Source: Candidatus Moranbacteria bacterium RIFCSPHIGHO2_01_FULL_55_24 (lineage in GTDB: Bacteria; Patescibacteria; Paceibacteria; Moranbacterales; UBA1568). Taken from it: a stretch of DNA of 64,000 nucleotides. The DNA is taken from the NCBI GenBank assembly GCA_001786575.1, contig MFRW01000009.1, forward strand, positions 27,265-91,264, written 5' to 3'. Within the stretch, counting starts at the first letter, position 1; each line of letters starts with the position of its first letter. The position numbers were made by a program, and so were the translations under genes. A model generated the notes under the pieces. The model had not been told where the DNA came from. It did not search any database and saw nothing but the letters and a program-made list of their open reading frames with translations. Below, in pieces: positions 14,574-21,930 of the stretch.

Positions 14574-15329
14574 CTAGTTCGAAAGCGCCCGGAGAGTTTT
14601 CTTCCGGAGACAAGCGATTTTCCCGAAAAAGGCATGTGAGTCATTCTCGGAGTTATCCCCTAATCGGAGTCTTTCGACAGTGGTCGGCAGGATATCCAGC
14701 GTGATCCGCGTGTTTTCAGAGAGGTTCTGCCCGATAAGCACTAGCTGGCCGTTCAGTCTGGAGGAACAGCCGTCCAGGAAACGTTGGAGATCGTGGACGT
14801 CGTTCCAGTCGACTTCCACCAGCTTCACGTGGTGCATGTATTCCTGATTGCGGAGCATTTCCGCCATGCGCGGATTCTGGGTATCCATGACCTGGGAAAT
14901 CCGCAGCCGGAGCCGCAGATTTTTATCATAGTACCGGGGATTGGTGTAGAAACGTTCGTAATCGTACCCGAAATCATGAAGTTCACTGATATCTAGCGAT
15001 CCTGTGATCTTCCGGAAGTCATACATCCATTGAAGGATGTCATCTGCGCTGGAATAGATCATGTGGGCATTGACGATTGCCGGGTCACTACCCTTCCTCT
15101 GCATGAGATCGTCCAGTGTGGGCAGCAGGGCTTTTTCCAGGAAGCCGAATGAAGACACCGGGATGCGCCACCTGGAAACGGAATCGACATCCCAGTTCAA
15201 GAGCGGCACGACCTTCAGGGCTATGAATTTCAGTTCCAAAGCTTTCTTCCAAGTCCTCTCTACGGAAAGTATGGCGACTGGAAACAGCATATAGTTGGAT
15301 ATGGCTATCCTCTTGCTGGCGTGTTGCAT
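14574..15329 (-). CDS. hypothetical protein, possibly a TIM-barrel fold
   Basis: 251 residues from ATG 15329, which has AAAGGGG upstream. The alternation of hydrophobic strands and helices, and the segment KFIALKVVPLLNWDVD near 35-50, resemble xylose-isomerase-like TIM barrels seen in CPR genomes, but I see no metal-binding His/Glu set, so the fold is a guess. It follows the small membrane protein gene at 15370 by 40 bp and ends in a terminator, so the two form a unit. Confidence 0.65.
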   Translation of the reverse strand: MQHASKRIAISNYMLFPVAILSVERTWKKALELKFIALKVVPLLNWDVDSVSRWRIPVSSFGFLEKALLPTLDDLMQRKGSDPAIVNAHMIYSSADDILQWMYDFRKITGSLDISELHDFGYDYERFYTNPRYYDKNLRLRLRISQVMDTQNPRMAEMLRNQEYMHHVKLVEVDWNDVHDLQRFLDGCSSRLNGQLVLIGQNLSENTRITLDILPTTVERLRLGDNSENDSHAFFGKIACLRKKTLRALSN

Positions 15330-15369
15330 GATCGTTCCCCTTTCGAGCGTTGGATGTCGGCTTTTCCGT

Positions 15370-15603
15370 TCAGCCGGCGAAGAAATGGAAATCGATGCTT
15401 CGTATAGCGAAGCCGATGGATATGCATAGCAACAGCAGGATGACGATACTGACAGAACCCCGGAAGACGCTATTCCTGCGCCCGGCCGATATCGAGAACA
15501 GCAGGTATGCAATAACTACGATCCCGATAAGCACGAACAAAGCGATGATTATCAGTCCGATAGAGACTGTGATAGCTTGCAATACAAGATAGGGTTCTGA
15601 CAC
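15370..15603 (-). CDS. small two-helix membrane protein, GTG start
   Basis: The 77-residue frame opens at GTG 15603, with an AGAGGAG site seven to ten bases upstream, which decides the start. Two long hydrophobic segments lie at about 9-37 and 50-67, with a basic loop between. It heads a two-gene unit with the unknown gene at 14574. Confidence 0.7.
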   Translation of the reverse strand: MSEPYLVLQAITVSIGLIIIALFVLIGIVVIAYLLFSISAGRRNSVFRGSVSIVILLLLCISIGFAIRSIDFHFFAG

Positions 15604-15649
15604 GTTTCTTCTCCTCTGGTAGCTTGGGATTTCTTAAAGAGCTACTTTT

Positions 15650-15679
15650 GGAATACCAAAGCTGGCATCCGGATGTCAA
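15650..15679 (-). promoter_or_regulatory. promoter for the unit 15603-14574
   Basis: TTGACA (15679-15674), 18 bp, TATTCC (15655-15650) with TGG before the -10. Confidence 0.6.
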
Positions 15680-15690
15680 GGATTTTTCCA

Positions 15691-15722
15691 TATAAAAATC
15701 ACCCGATGGGTATCAGGTGATT
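15691..15722 (-). terminator. intrinsic terminator after the small gene at 15752
   Basis: Stem AATCACC (15697-15703) with GGTGATT (15716-15722), followed on the minus strand by a T tract. Confidence 0.7.
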
Positions 15723-15751
15723 GAGGGGAATTGGTGCCTGAATTCAGGCGA

Positions 15752-15874
15752 TTAGGGCAGCTTTCCGCTGTTTTTGGAAAACCATACCCTTAGGAAATGT
15801 GCTGCTAGGCAGAGAACGCCTATTCCGGCGATAATGCCCGCAGGGAGACTTATTAGTGCAGAATACTGTGCCAT
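15752..15874 (-). CDS. 40-residue single-pass membrane protein
   Basis: ATG 15874 has a strong AGGAGG site 7 bases upstream. The peptide is one hydrophobic helix (about 6-27) and a short basic tail. A strong promoter in front and terminator behind make it a one-gene unit, so it is probably a real small protein, although too short to place in a family. Confidence 0.65.
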   Translation of the reverse strand: MAQYSALISLPAGIIAGIGVLCLAAHFLRVWFSKNSGKLP

Positions 15875-15917
15875 AATCCATCCTCCTAGAGGTTTGCGGA
15901 TTCGAGGTACTGACTTC

Positions 15918-15945
15918 GGTATAGCACCTTCCCGCTCTATGTCAA
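15918..15945 (-). promoter_or_regulatory. promoter for the 40-residue membrane protein
   Basis: TTGACA (15945-15940), 16 bp, TATACC (15923-15918), TGC before the -10. It overlaps the last codons of the ferredoxin gene. Confidence 0.65.
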
Positions 15946-16274
15946 AGCTTGTCGATGCTGTCGAGCACGTCATCGAGCGCGTCGAGTGGTTTGGATCCCA
16001 GACCGTCGGCCTTGCAGGACGGGTCGCGGAGCTCCTGGCGCACCGTCTCTACCGCGAGGAACGGCTTTACGCCCTTCACGATATTGTCGTTGATGGCGAT
16101 ATTCGGCCCCATCTTGCAGTAGCCGAAGCAGTCGGATACCTTCAAAACGACCGCCTCATCCGGAAACAGCCCTTCCTTCAGGTTCTCGTAGATCTGCTCG
16201 CTCCCCTTCGCTCGGCAATCCTTGTGCACGCAGACCTTGATAGTGGCGATAGACTTCGGTTTATTTTCAGACAT
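15942..16274 (-). CDS. 2Fe-2S thioredoxin-like ferredoxin
   Basis: 110 residues with the four-cysteine pattern of thioredoxin-like [2Fe-2S] ferredoxins (NuoE-like): Cys15-x4-Cys20 and Cys49-x3-Cys53, the second in VSDCFGYCKMGPN. It carries single electrons in the cytoplasm. No hydrogenase or NADH-dehydrogenase gene is adjacent, so the partner is unknown. The C-terminal 25 residues are an acidic extension. Confidence 0.88.
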   Translation of the reverse strand: MSENKPKSIATIKVCVHKDCRAKGSEQIYENLKEGLFPDEAVVLKVSDCFGYCKMGPNIAINDNIVKGVKPFLAVETVRQELRDPSCKADGLGSKPLDALDDVLDSIDKL

Positions 16275-16281
16275 AAGTTTC

Positions 16282-16310
16282 TTGACTTCCTAGTGTACCC
16301 GTGGTAGACG
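16282..16310 (+). promoter_or_regulatory. promoter for the GNAT gene
   Basis: TTGACT (16282-16287), 17 bp, TAGACG (16305-16310) with TGG before the -10. It overlaps the opposite promoter at 16292-16320. Confidence 0.45.
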
Positions 16311-16320
16311 GAAAGTACAA
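16292..16320 (-). promoter_or_regulatory. promoter for the ferredoxin gene
   Basis: TTGTAC (16320-16315), 17 bp, TACACT (16297-16292). Confidence 0.55.
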
Positions 16321-16362
16321 GAGGCCTTCAGGTCTTTAACAATATATAGGGAGAAACATGTC

Positions 16363-16836
16363 ATGACTGGATTTATCGATGCCGATCAAGTGCACCCTCT
16401 GTTCGTTATACACAAACCAGGGAAAGACCTGTCCGCCGGAGAAATCGATGTCATGAAAAGCCTCTGGGCGCACGCACCGTTTGGGGAGTGGGACATCAAT
16501 CCGGCAAGCATCTATTTCCTGGGCCGGGAAAAAGATGCCGAGGGTCCGGCGGTCACCACGCTTACGCTCTCTCTCGGGCAGGATATTCCCGGGGAAATAT
16601 GGAAGCTGGAGAAGTTCGTGACGAGCAGCTGCCTCCGGAAGCATGGCTACGGCACCGAGCTTCTCGAGCACGCTCTGGTATATGCCAAGGATTGGTCCGA
16701 AGCGTCCTACGTACAGCTCATCTGCCGGAAAAAAACACAGCAGGTGATCCGAATCTGCGAAAAGCTCGGCTTCGAGCTCGCAGAGGAAATCCCTTACGAT
16801 GTCCCTCTGCTTAGGTATCTCTATTCTCTCCGATGA
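16363..16836 (+). CDS. GNAT-family acetyltransferase
   Basis: 157 residues. The acetyl-CoA loop is represented by RKHGYGTELLEHAL near 88-101 (R-x-x-G-x-G/A), followed by an ICEKLGFEL segment near 138, typical of the GNAT C-terminus. GGGAGAAAC upstream serves as the ribosome site; an ATG five bases earlier is followed at once by a stop, so ATG 16363 is the start. Substrate unknown. Terminator directly after. Confidence 0.82.
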   Translation: MTGFIDADQVHPLFVIHKPGKDLSAGEIDVMKSLWAHAPFGEWDINPASIYFLGREKDAEGPAVTTLTLSLGQDIPGEIWKLEKFVTSSCLRKHGYGTELLEHALVYAKDWSEASYVQLICRKKTQQVIRICEKLGFELAEEIPYDVPLLRYLYSLR

Positions 16837-16853
16837 AACTTCATCTCAACCTC

Positions 16854-16884
16854 AAAGAGGTGTCCCCGCGACACCTCTTTTTAT
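16854..16884 (+). terminator. intrinsic terminator after the GNAT gene
   Basis: An 11-bp stem AAAGAGGTGTC/GACACCTCTTT (16854-16880), then T-rich. Confidence 0.9.
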
Positions 16885-16947
16885 TTGGTCGATGAGATAT
16901 AGGCGCTTACCCGAAAATCAGGCTTTTTCAAGGATTTTGAAATCACC

Positions 16948-17400
16948 TTATTTCAGGATCATCGAAGACTTTCTTCCCTTGAAAGCCTTCTCGATCTGTT
17001 TCTTGGTCAGGTGGAGAAATGCGAGGTCGACATCAGCATAGTGCCGGCCGGTCTGGATCTTGCCGTTTTTCATTTCAAGGACGATCACCTGGGGTGTCCG
17101 ATAGACTTTTTTCGTTTTCGGATCTGGATAGGATTCTACAAGCTCTATCATGACGAGATCTTTTCCTTCAGCGATGTTCTTGATGTCATATTCTCGACCC
17201 TTGATCTTGTAGACTTTCCCCATCGCTTTTTTCAAGTCTTTGGAAGAAACTGATGGGAAGATCTTTCCTTGTCTCTCCTCTACCCAGGTCATCGAATAAT
17301 CGGGAGCCATCTTTTTCAGAGCAGCAGAAACATCCCCATTGATTTCATCCTGGAGAATTTCTAGGACAGTTTTGATGTTTTTTGAGGATTTCTTTGTCAT
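16948..17400 (-). CDS. SnoaL/NTF2-like protein
   Basis: 150 residues with the NTF2-like cone pattern: an N-terminal helix (VLEILQDEINGDV), a strand pair around YSMTWV, then YDIKNIAEGKDLVMIELVESY and a final strand GKIQTGRHYADVD. Such folds bind small ligands or act as simple enzymes; no catalytic set can be assigned. The basic tail (KQIEKAFKGRKSS) is unusual. It is read from a possible promoter inside the 3' end of the upstream gene. Confidence 0.7.
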   Translation of the reverse strand: MTKKSSKNIKTVLEILQDEINGDVSAALKKMAPDYSMTWVEERQGKIFPSVSSKDLKKAMGKVYKIKGREYDIKNIAEGKDLVMIELVESYPDPKTKKVYRTPQVIVLEMKNGKIQTGRHYADVDLAFLHLTKKQIEKAFKGRKSSMILK

Positions 17401-17416
17401 ATGTAAGAATTTGAGT

Positions 17417-17464
17417 AAAAAAAGAGGTGGAGATTATTCAGATTGTGCTGATTTATCTCCACCT
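17417..17464 (-). terminator. intrinsic terminator after the gene at 17489
   Basis: A perfect 10-bp stem (17425-17434 with 17455-17464), 20-base loop, then T-run on the minus strand. Confidence 0.8.
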
Positions 17465-17466
17465 GT

Positions 17467-17496
17467 GTTATAGCATTTTATCGCTTGTTTAAGCAA
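17467..17496 (-). promoter_or_regulatory. possible promoter for the NTF2-like gene
   Basis: TTGCTT (17496-17491), 18 bp, TATAAC (17472-17467) with TGC before the -10. Its start point falls within the preceding terminator, so support is modest. Confidence 0.4.
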
Positions 17497-18166
17497 CTTG
17501 CGCCGCACTTGTCGGCTCATCGACCAATGAACCAGCCTTGATCCATTGATACCACGATTCGGTCGACAGAAGTGCTGATGCGAGGAATTCTTCTTGGAAT
17601 TCCGCGAAACCGTGGTAGAGTCGAGCGAAATCGATCTTGAAGCTTCCTGCCTGGTTTTCTTCAACCGCTCGGTTGAATGAACCGCTTTCGATCGTACGAG
17701 AGAGGGATTGAATTGATGCTCTCGCCCCCGAAGAGTATTCTTTGAGGCATTCGACTTGCTCAAAATAATGACGCAAGACGTCCCTGAAAGATCCAGTCAG
17801 GCGAAGCTTCGTCATTTGATCCCACTTCGCCGGATTCACTGCCTGTGACCGAGTAAGTGAATACCCGACACTTCCCCAGTTAATCTGATTAACGGAAGGA
17901 GGCTCCCAGCCGCGTTCAGTCGCATAGCGATCCGAAATGGATCTGAGATGATCGTTCATCTCATCCAAGTGGCGCTCGCAGTGGTCGAGATGATAGATGA
18001 TCTCCTGCGGATTTCCTTGCCCGCTCTGCTCAAGTTCGTTGAGGAGGACATCCTCGATAACAACATTCGCGCTTTCGAGAGATATCCTCGCAAGACTGAG
18101 CGCCCTTGAAAGGCGCGTTGAGTCGGGAAGGTATTTGTTGCAGGGTTGATGGTTTACGCCACCCAT
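17489..18166 (-). CDS. hypothetical helical protein, 225 residues
   Basis: The protein is almost entirely helical by pattern, soluble, with a heptad-like stretch at about 45-80 (EIIYHLDHCERHLDEMNDHL). AGAGGAG is the ribosome site before ATG 18166. TTGACA-17-TATAGT lies upstream and a terminator follows, making a one-gene unit. No family recognised. Confidence 0.75.
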   Translation of the reverse strand: MGGVNHQPCNKYLPDSTRLSRALSLARISLESANVVIEDVLLNELEQSGQGNPQEIIYHLDHCERHLDEMNDHLRSISDRYATERGWEPPSVNQINWGSVGYSLTRSQAVNPAKWDQMTKLRLTGSFRDVLRHYFEQVECLKEYSSGARASIQSLSRTIESGSFNRAVEENQAGSFKIDFARLYHGFAEFQEEFLASALLSTESWYQWIKAGSLVDEPTSAAQVA

Positions 18167-18236
18167 AAATGGCTCCTCTGGTTTGAGAAAAGAACAGGTT
18201 CAAGATTTAGAACTCTCTAAATCCGAATCCGTGTAA

Positions 18237-18265
18237 ACTATAGAATATTTTCAGCATTTTGTCAA
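18237..18265 (-). promoter_or_regulatory. promoter for the gene at 17489
   Basis: TTGACA (18265-18260), 17 bp, TATAGT (18242-18237), overlapping the end of the DUF3467 gene region. Confidence 0.75.
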
Positions 18266-18267
18266 TA

Positions 18268-18567
18268 CTAAGCTTTGGCCTCAAAGCCGATGGATTTATG
18301 CTCGGGAGCTGCAGCAGCTTCCAAGTTTCCGAACTGATCTTCGTACTTCTTGAGGTTTTCCTGCATCGCAGTCACCATGCGTTTGAAGTGTCCAGGACTG
18401 ACGATGACGCGGGAATTGAGGGTTCCTGTAGGAGGGAAGACATTCATGAAATCAATCACAAATTCTTCTTTGGTATGGAAGATATTCGCGATATTGGAAT
18501 ACTCCCCTTTTAATTTCTCATCCGACGTCTTAATTTGAATCTGCTGATTTTGAGAGTTACTTTGCAT
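18268..18567 (-). CDS. DUF3467-family protein
   Basis: 99 residues. The core YSNIANIFHTKEEFVIDFMN (18-37) followed by SRVIVSPGHFKRMVTAMQEN (52-71) and KYEDQFG matches DUF3467, a small cytoplasmic family of unknown function widespread in bacteria. It is the last gene of the cassette 19426-18268, 6 bp after the membrane protein gene. Its base composition is closer to the chromosome than that of the three genes before it. Confidence 0.8.
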   Translation of the reverse strand: MQSNSQNQQIQIKTSDEKLKGEYSNIANIFHTKEEFVIDFMNVFPPTGTLNSRVIVSPGHFKRMVTAMQENLKKYEDQFGNLEAAAAPEHKSIGFEAKA

Positions 18568-18573
18568 AGAATT

Positions 18574-18939
18574 TTATTTAATTAAGAGGTTAAGTAGCTT
18601 GAATAAATTTAGTATCACTCTTCCAGAATAATAAAAGATGAGTGACGCCATAATAAAGAGGATTATCGATACAAGTATTGGATGTATCTGTTTCTTAAAA
18701 AGAGATTTAATCGAACCTATAAGATCCTTTTGTTTCTTAAATTCTTTCAATAACTCCCTGTATATAAATGTTGCAAAATCTAGAAATATGATGCTTGTAA
18801 TTATGAATAGGAGAAAGAATATCAAAATCACAACATCTCCTTGTTCGACACCTTTTTTGCCTTTACTATAAACTAACACCCCATAGATTAACATTGACAG
18901 CAATAGAAAAAGTTTTGAAATTGGGGTATTCCCAAACAT
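18574..18939 (-). CDS. three-helix membrane protein of the A+T-rich cassette
   Basis: 121 residues with hydrophobic segments at about 8-25, 36-55 and 88-110, and a Lys-rich cytoplasmic loop (KEFKKQKDLIGSIKSLFKKQ) between the last two. The start ATG shares its A with the TAA stop of the preceding 35-residue ORF (TAATG), a sign of coupled translation. The gene is very A+T-rich (about 28% G+C in 18661-18720, counted by hand) while neighbours are above 50%. Family not recognised. Confidence 0.7.
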   Translation of the reverse strand: MFGNTPISKLFLLLSMLIYGVLVYSKGKKGVEQGDVVILIFFLLFIITSIIFLDFATFIYRELLKEFKKQKDLIGSIKSLFKKQIHPILVSIILFIMASLIFYYSGRVILNLFKLLNLLIK

Positions 18940-19046
18940 TAAAATAACCTTTTCGAACCATGAAGAAGTTTTATATATATATCGTCAGTGCTCGTTTTGG
19001 CACCATCAAGCTTATAGCTCCCTTCTTGCCCAGTAGTCTCTGCCAT
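18939..19046 (-). CDS. 35-residue ORF coupled to the membrane protein gene
   Basis: ATG 19046 lies 5 bp after the stop of the DUF6941-like gene, and the stop TAA overlaps the next ATG by one base. The peptide is polar and ends in a basic tail (KLLHGSKRLF). No good ribosome site is visible, so translation would depend on the upstream gene. It could instead be a non-coding spacer, but the tight spacing on both sides favours coding. Confidence 0.5.
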   Translation of the reverse strand: MAETTGQEGSYKLDGAKTSTDDIYIKLLHGSKRLF

Positions 19047-19051
19047 AGATC

Positions 19052-19426
19052 TTATATTCTTTTAACAACAGTGAAAGGGATTTTTTTAACAATAGCGCCA
19101 TTAACAAGAATGTCTAGAGAGTAATTTCCATCCGTCTTAAACTCCGTATTGTTTAATTGTCCAATGACACCTAAATCCGTGTTGGAATTGTGGATGGGTA
19201 TCTCTTCTTTATGATGCGCTATTGTTTCTTCTCCTAAGGTTATTCTTATTTCCTCCGTATAATTTCCGGGATCAGAAAAATGTATGTTAGTTACTACATA
19301 CATTTGAGGATGAACATAGGGAAATGTAGAAGAGTTAATGTTCTCAAAAATACCTAAAACATTTAACTTTCCAGCAGAAAGCGATGCATAATCACAAAGA
19401 TGTGCAAAATTTAGTGTATAGTTCAT
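19052..19426 (-). CDS. DUF6941-like protein
   Basis: 124 residues. The N-terminus (FAHLCDYASLSAGKLNVLGIFENI) followed by P-x-x-HPQMYVV matches the DUF6941 pattern of a beta-sandwich-like protein of unknown role. The C-terminal half is beta-rich (YSLDILVNGAIVKKIPFTVVKR). It heads the A+T-rich cassette and lies just after a bidirectional terminator that separates it from dnaK. Confidence 0.65.
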   Translation of the reverse strand: MNYTLNFAHLCDYASLSAGKLNVLGIFENINSSTFPYVHPQMYVVTNIHFSDPGNYTEEIRITLGEETIAHHKEEIPIHNSNTDLGVIGQLNNTEFKTDGNYSLDILVNGAIVKKIPFTVVKRI

Positions 19427-19436
19427 ATTTTTTTAT

Positions 19437-19470
19437 AAAGGCGGAGCATCCTATGCTCCGCCTTTATTTT
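19437..19470. terminator. strong hairpin between dnaK and the DUF6941 cassette
   Basis: A 13-bp perfect stem (19437-19449 with 19453-19465) and 3-base loop. The T tract is better on the plus strand; on the minus strand it should still end hrcA-grpE-dnaK at least partly. Confidence 0.8.
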
Positions 19471-19474
19471 ACTC

Positions 19475-21394
19475 CTATTTCTTCTCTTCGTCAGCCTTGT
19501 CCTCTTCTACTTCGGCGTCTTTGGCTTGGCTCGACGAAGCCTCGGCGGAGTCGGCTTGAGGCTCTGCTCCTTCAGCTGGCTGGGCCGCCTCTTGCGAAGC
19601 AGCATAGAGCTTCTGGCCGATGGCCTGGGCGGCGGTCGAGAGGGCCTCTGTCGCGGCCTTGATGGCTGTGAGGTCATCGCCATTCTTCACCTTGTTCAGC
19701 TCCTCGATCTTCTCCTGGACCGGTTTCCTCTCTTCTTCCGTCAGCTTGTCGCCGGCGTCTTTGATAGCCTTCTCGGTGGTGTACGAGAGCGTGTCAGCCA
19801 TGTTGCGGGCTTCGATCAGTTCTTTCTTCTTCTTGTCTTCCTCGGCGTGTAGCTCGGCGTCCTTCTGCATGCGCTCGATCTCGTCCTTGGAAAGGCCGGT
19901 CGAGGCTTCGATGCGGATGGACTGGGTCTTGCCGCTCGCCTTGTCCTTGGCGGTTACCGAGAGGATACCGGAAGCGTCGATGTCGAAAGTAACTTCGACT
20001 TGCGGTACGCCGCGCGGAGCCGGCGGGATACCGTCGAGGATGAAGCGGCCGAGTGATTTGTTGTCAGCGGCCATTTCGCGCTCGCCCTGGAGGACATGGA
20101 TGTCTACCTGGGGCTGGTTGTCGGAAGCGGTCGAGAAGACCTGGCTCCGTGAGACCGGGACAGTCGTATTGCGCTCGATGAGCGGCGTGCGCACGCCTCC
20201 CATGGTCTCGATGCCGAAGGTGAGCGGCGTGACGTCCAAGAGGAGCACGTCCTTCACGCTTCCTTCCAAGACACCTCCCTGGATAGCGGCGCCCATGGCG
20301 ACCACTTCGTCAGGGTTCACGGTGATGTTCGGTTTCTTGCCGAAGAACTTCTCTACCGTCTGGAGGACGAGCGGCATGCGGGTCATGCCTCCCACCATGA
20401 CGATCTCGTTGATGTCGCTTGCGGAAAGCTTGGCATCCGCCAGAGCCTTCTTCACCGGCTCAAGCGTCGCCTCGACCAGGTCATGGACGAGCTCTTCCAT
20501 CTTGGCGCGAGTGAGCTTCAGCACCAGGTGCTTGGGGCCGTTGGCGTCAGAAGTGATGAAGGGCTGGTTGATCTCGGTGTCCTGGGCGGTCGAAAGCTCG
20601 ATCTTCGCCTTCTCTGCCGCTTCCTTGATGCGCTGGAGCGCGAGAGGGTCTTTGCCGAGGTCGATTCCCTCCTGTTTCTTGAATTCGTCGATGATCCAAT
20701 GGATGATGCGCTGGTCGAAGTCGTCTCCTCCGAGGTGGGTGTCGCCGTTCGTGGACTTCACTTCCACCGTGTCTGCTGCCACTTCGAGAATGGAAATGTC
20801 GAAGGTGCCTCCTCCGAGGTCATAGACCGCGATCTTCTCGTCTTTTTTCTTGTTGAATCCGTAGGCCAGCGCTGCGGCGGTCGGTTCGTTGATGATGCGG
20901 CGCACGTTGAGTCCCGCGATCTCGCCGGCTTCCATGGTGGCCTTGCGCTGGGAATCGTCGAAGTAGGCCGGAACGGTGATGACAGCGTCAGTGATCTTCT
21001 CGCCGAGCTTCTCTTCGGCATCGGTCTTCAGCTTCTGGAGGATCATGGCGCTGATCTCCTGCGGAGTGTACTCCTTGCCGCCCATGATGACCTTCACGCC
21101 TTCGCCGGCCTGGATGATCTTGTAGGGAAGGGTTTTCAGATCGCGCTGGACTTCCTCGTCATTGAAGTGCCGTCCAATGAGGCGCTTGATGGAAAAGAGC
21201 GTGTCGCCCGGGTTGGTGACAGCCTGACGCTTGGCGAGAAGCCCCACGAGGCGTTCGCCGGTCTTGGAAATCGCCACCATCGACGGCGTGGTGCGATTAC
21301 CTTCCTTGTTCTCTATGATTGTCGGGCTGCCTCCCTCGACGATAGCCATCGCGGAGTTGGTGGTGCCCAAATCGATTCCGAGGATCTTTGACAT
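19475..21394 (-). CDS. dnaK: molecular chaperone DnaK (Hsp70)
   Basis: 639 residues. The nucleotide-binding domain starts with GIDLGTTNSAMAIVEGG and holds the DLGGGTFDISIL and NEPTAAALAYG motifs; the linker VLLLDVTPLTFGIE leads to the substrate domain and a helical lid. The C-terminal tail is long, acidic and Ala/Glu/Ser-rich. DnaK folds and refolds proteins with DnaJ and GrpE. dnaJ is not in the window. It is the last gene of hrcA-grpE-dnaK under the CIRCE operator. Confidence 0.98.
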   Translation of the reverse strand: MSKILGIDLGTTNSAMAIVEGGSPTIIENKEGNRTTPSMVAISKTGERLVGLLAKRQAVTNPGDTLFSIKRLIGRHFNDEEVQRDLKTLPYKIIQAGEGVKVIMGGKEYTPQEISAMILQKLKTDAEEKLGEKITDAVITVPAYFDDSQRKATMEAGEIAGLNVRRIINEPTAAALAYGFNKKKDEKIAVYDLGGGTFDISILEVAADTVEVKSTNGDTHLGGDDFDQRIIHWIIDEFKKQEGIDLGKDPLALQRIKEAAEKAKIELSTAQDTEINQPFITSDANGPKHLVLKLTRAKMEELVHDLVEATLEPVKKALADAKLSASDINEIVMVGGMTRMPLVLQTVEKFFGKKPNITVNPDEVVAMGAAIQGGVLEGSVKDVLLLDVTPLTFGIETMGGVRTPLIERNTTVPVSRSQVFSTASDNQPQVDIHVLQGEREMAADNKSLGRFILDGIPPAPRGVPQVEVTFDIDASGILSVTAKDKASGKTQSIRIEASTGLSKDEIERMQKDAELHAEEDKKKKELIEARNMADTLSYTTEKAIKDAGDKLTEEERKPVQEKIEELNKVKNGDDLTAIKAATEALSTAAQAIGQKLYAASQEAAQPAEGAEPQADSAEASSSQAKDAEVEEDKADEEKK

Positions 21395-21419
21395 ATGTTT
21401 GCTGTATTAATACTTGAGA

Positions 21420-21926
21420 TTATTTGACGCTTACCTTCGCCGGCCGGATGACCCGTTCACCGAGAGCGTAGCCTTTCTGATGCATCTTGGTGATGAGGTT
21501 CTCTTCAGCTTCGCCTTCGATGGCTTCGTGCTTCGCGGGGTCGAATGCCTCCCCTTCACCTGCTTCTATCGCTTGGACACCGTTTTCCTTGAGGACGTCC
21601 TCGAGCTGCTTCTGGATGTACTGGATACCGACTATCCAAGGACTTTTCTTCTGGTCTTCCGGCACGTGCTGGGTCGCGGCATTGAAGTTGTCGAGGACCG
21701 GGATGATGTCGAGCACGAGCTTCTCTATCAGGTAGCCGCCGAGCTCTTTCTGGGATTCCGTCTGGCGCTTCTTGTAATTCTCGAAGTCTGCTTTCAGGCG
21801 TTTCAGGTCATCGAGGTATTCGTCTGCTTTGGCCTGCCAATCGGTTTCTTGTATCGCTTCTCTGGTTTCCGGTTCTTGCGGTTCGGGCGTTTCCTTTTCT
21901 TCCTTGGGCTTCTTTTTGTGTTCCAT
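21420..21926 (-). CDS. grpE: nucleotide exchange factor GrpE
   Basis: 168 residues. An acidic N-terminal stretch leads into the long coiled coil (DEYLDDLKRLKADFENYKKR) and then the beta-wing with GVQAIEAGEGEAFDPAKHEA, the GrpE hallmark. GrpE releases ADP from DnaK. It lies between hrcA (4 bp) and dnaK (25 bp). Confidence 0.97.
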   Translation of the reverse strand: MEHKKKPKEEKETPEPQEPETREAIQETDWQAKADEYLDDLKRLKADFENYKKRQTESQKELGGYLIEKLVLDIIPVLDNFNAATQHVPEDQKKSPWIVGIQYIQKQLEDVLKENGVQAIEAGEGEAFDPAKHEAIEGEAEENLITKMHQKGYALGERVIRPAKVSVK

Positions 21927-21930
21927 ACGG

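Noticed and set aside
15942..15973. Longer start for the 40-residue membrane protein, overlapping the ferredoxin gene
   Set aside because: A strong AGGAGG site directly before ATG 15874 and a promoter between the two positions place the start at 15874.
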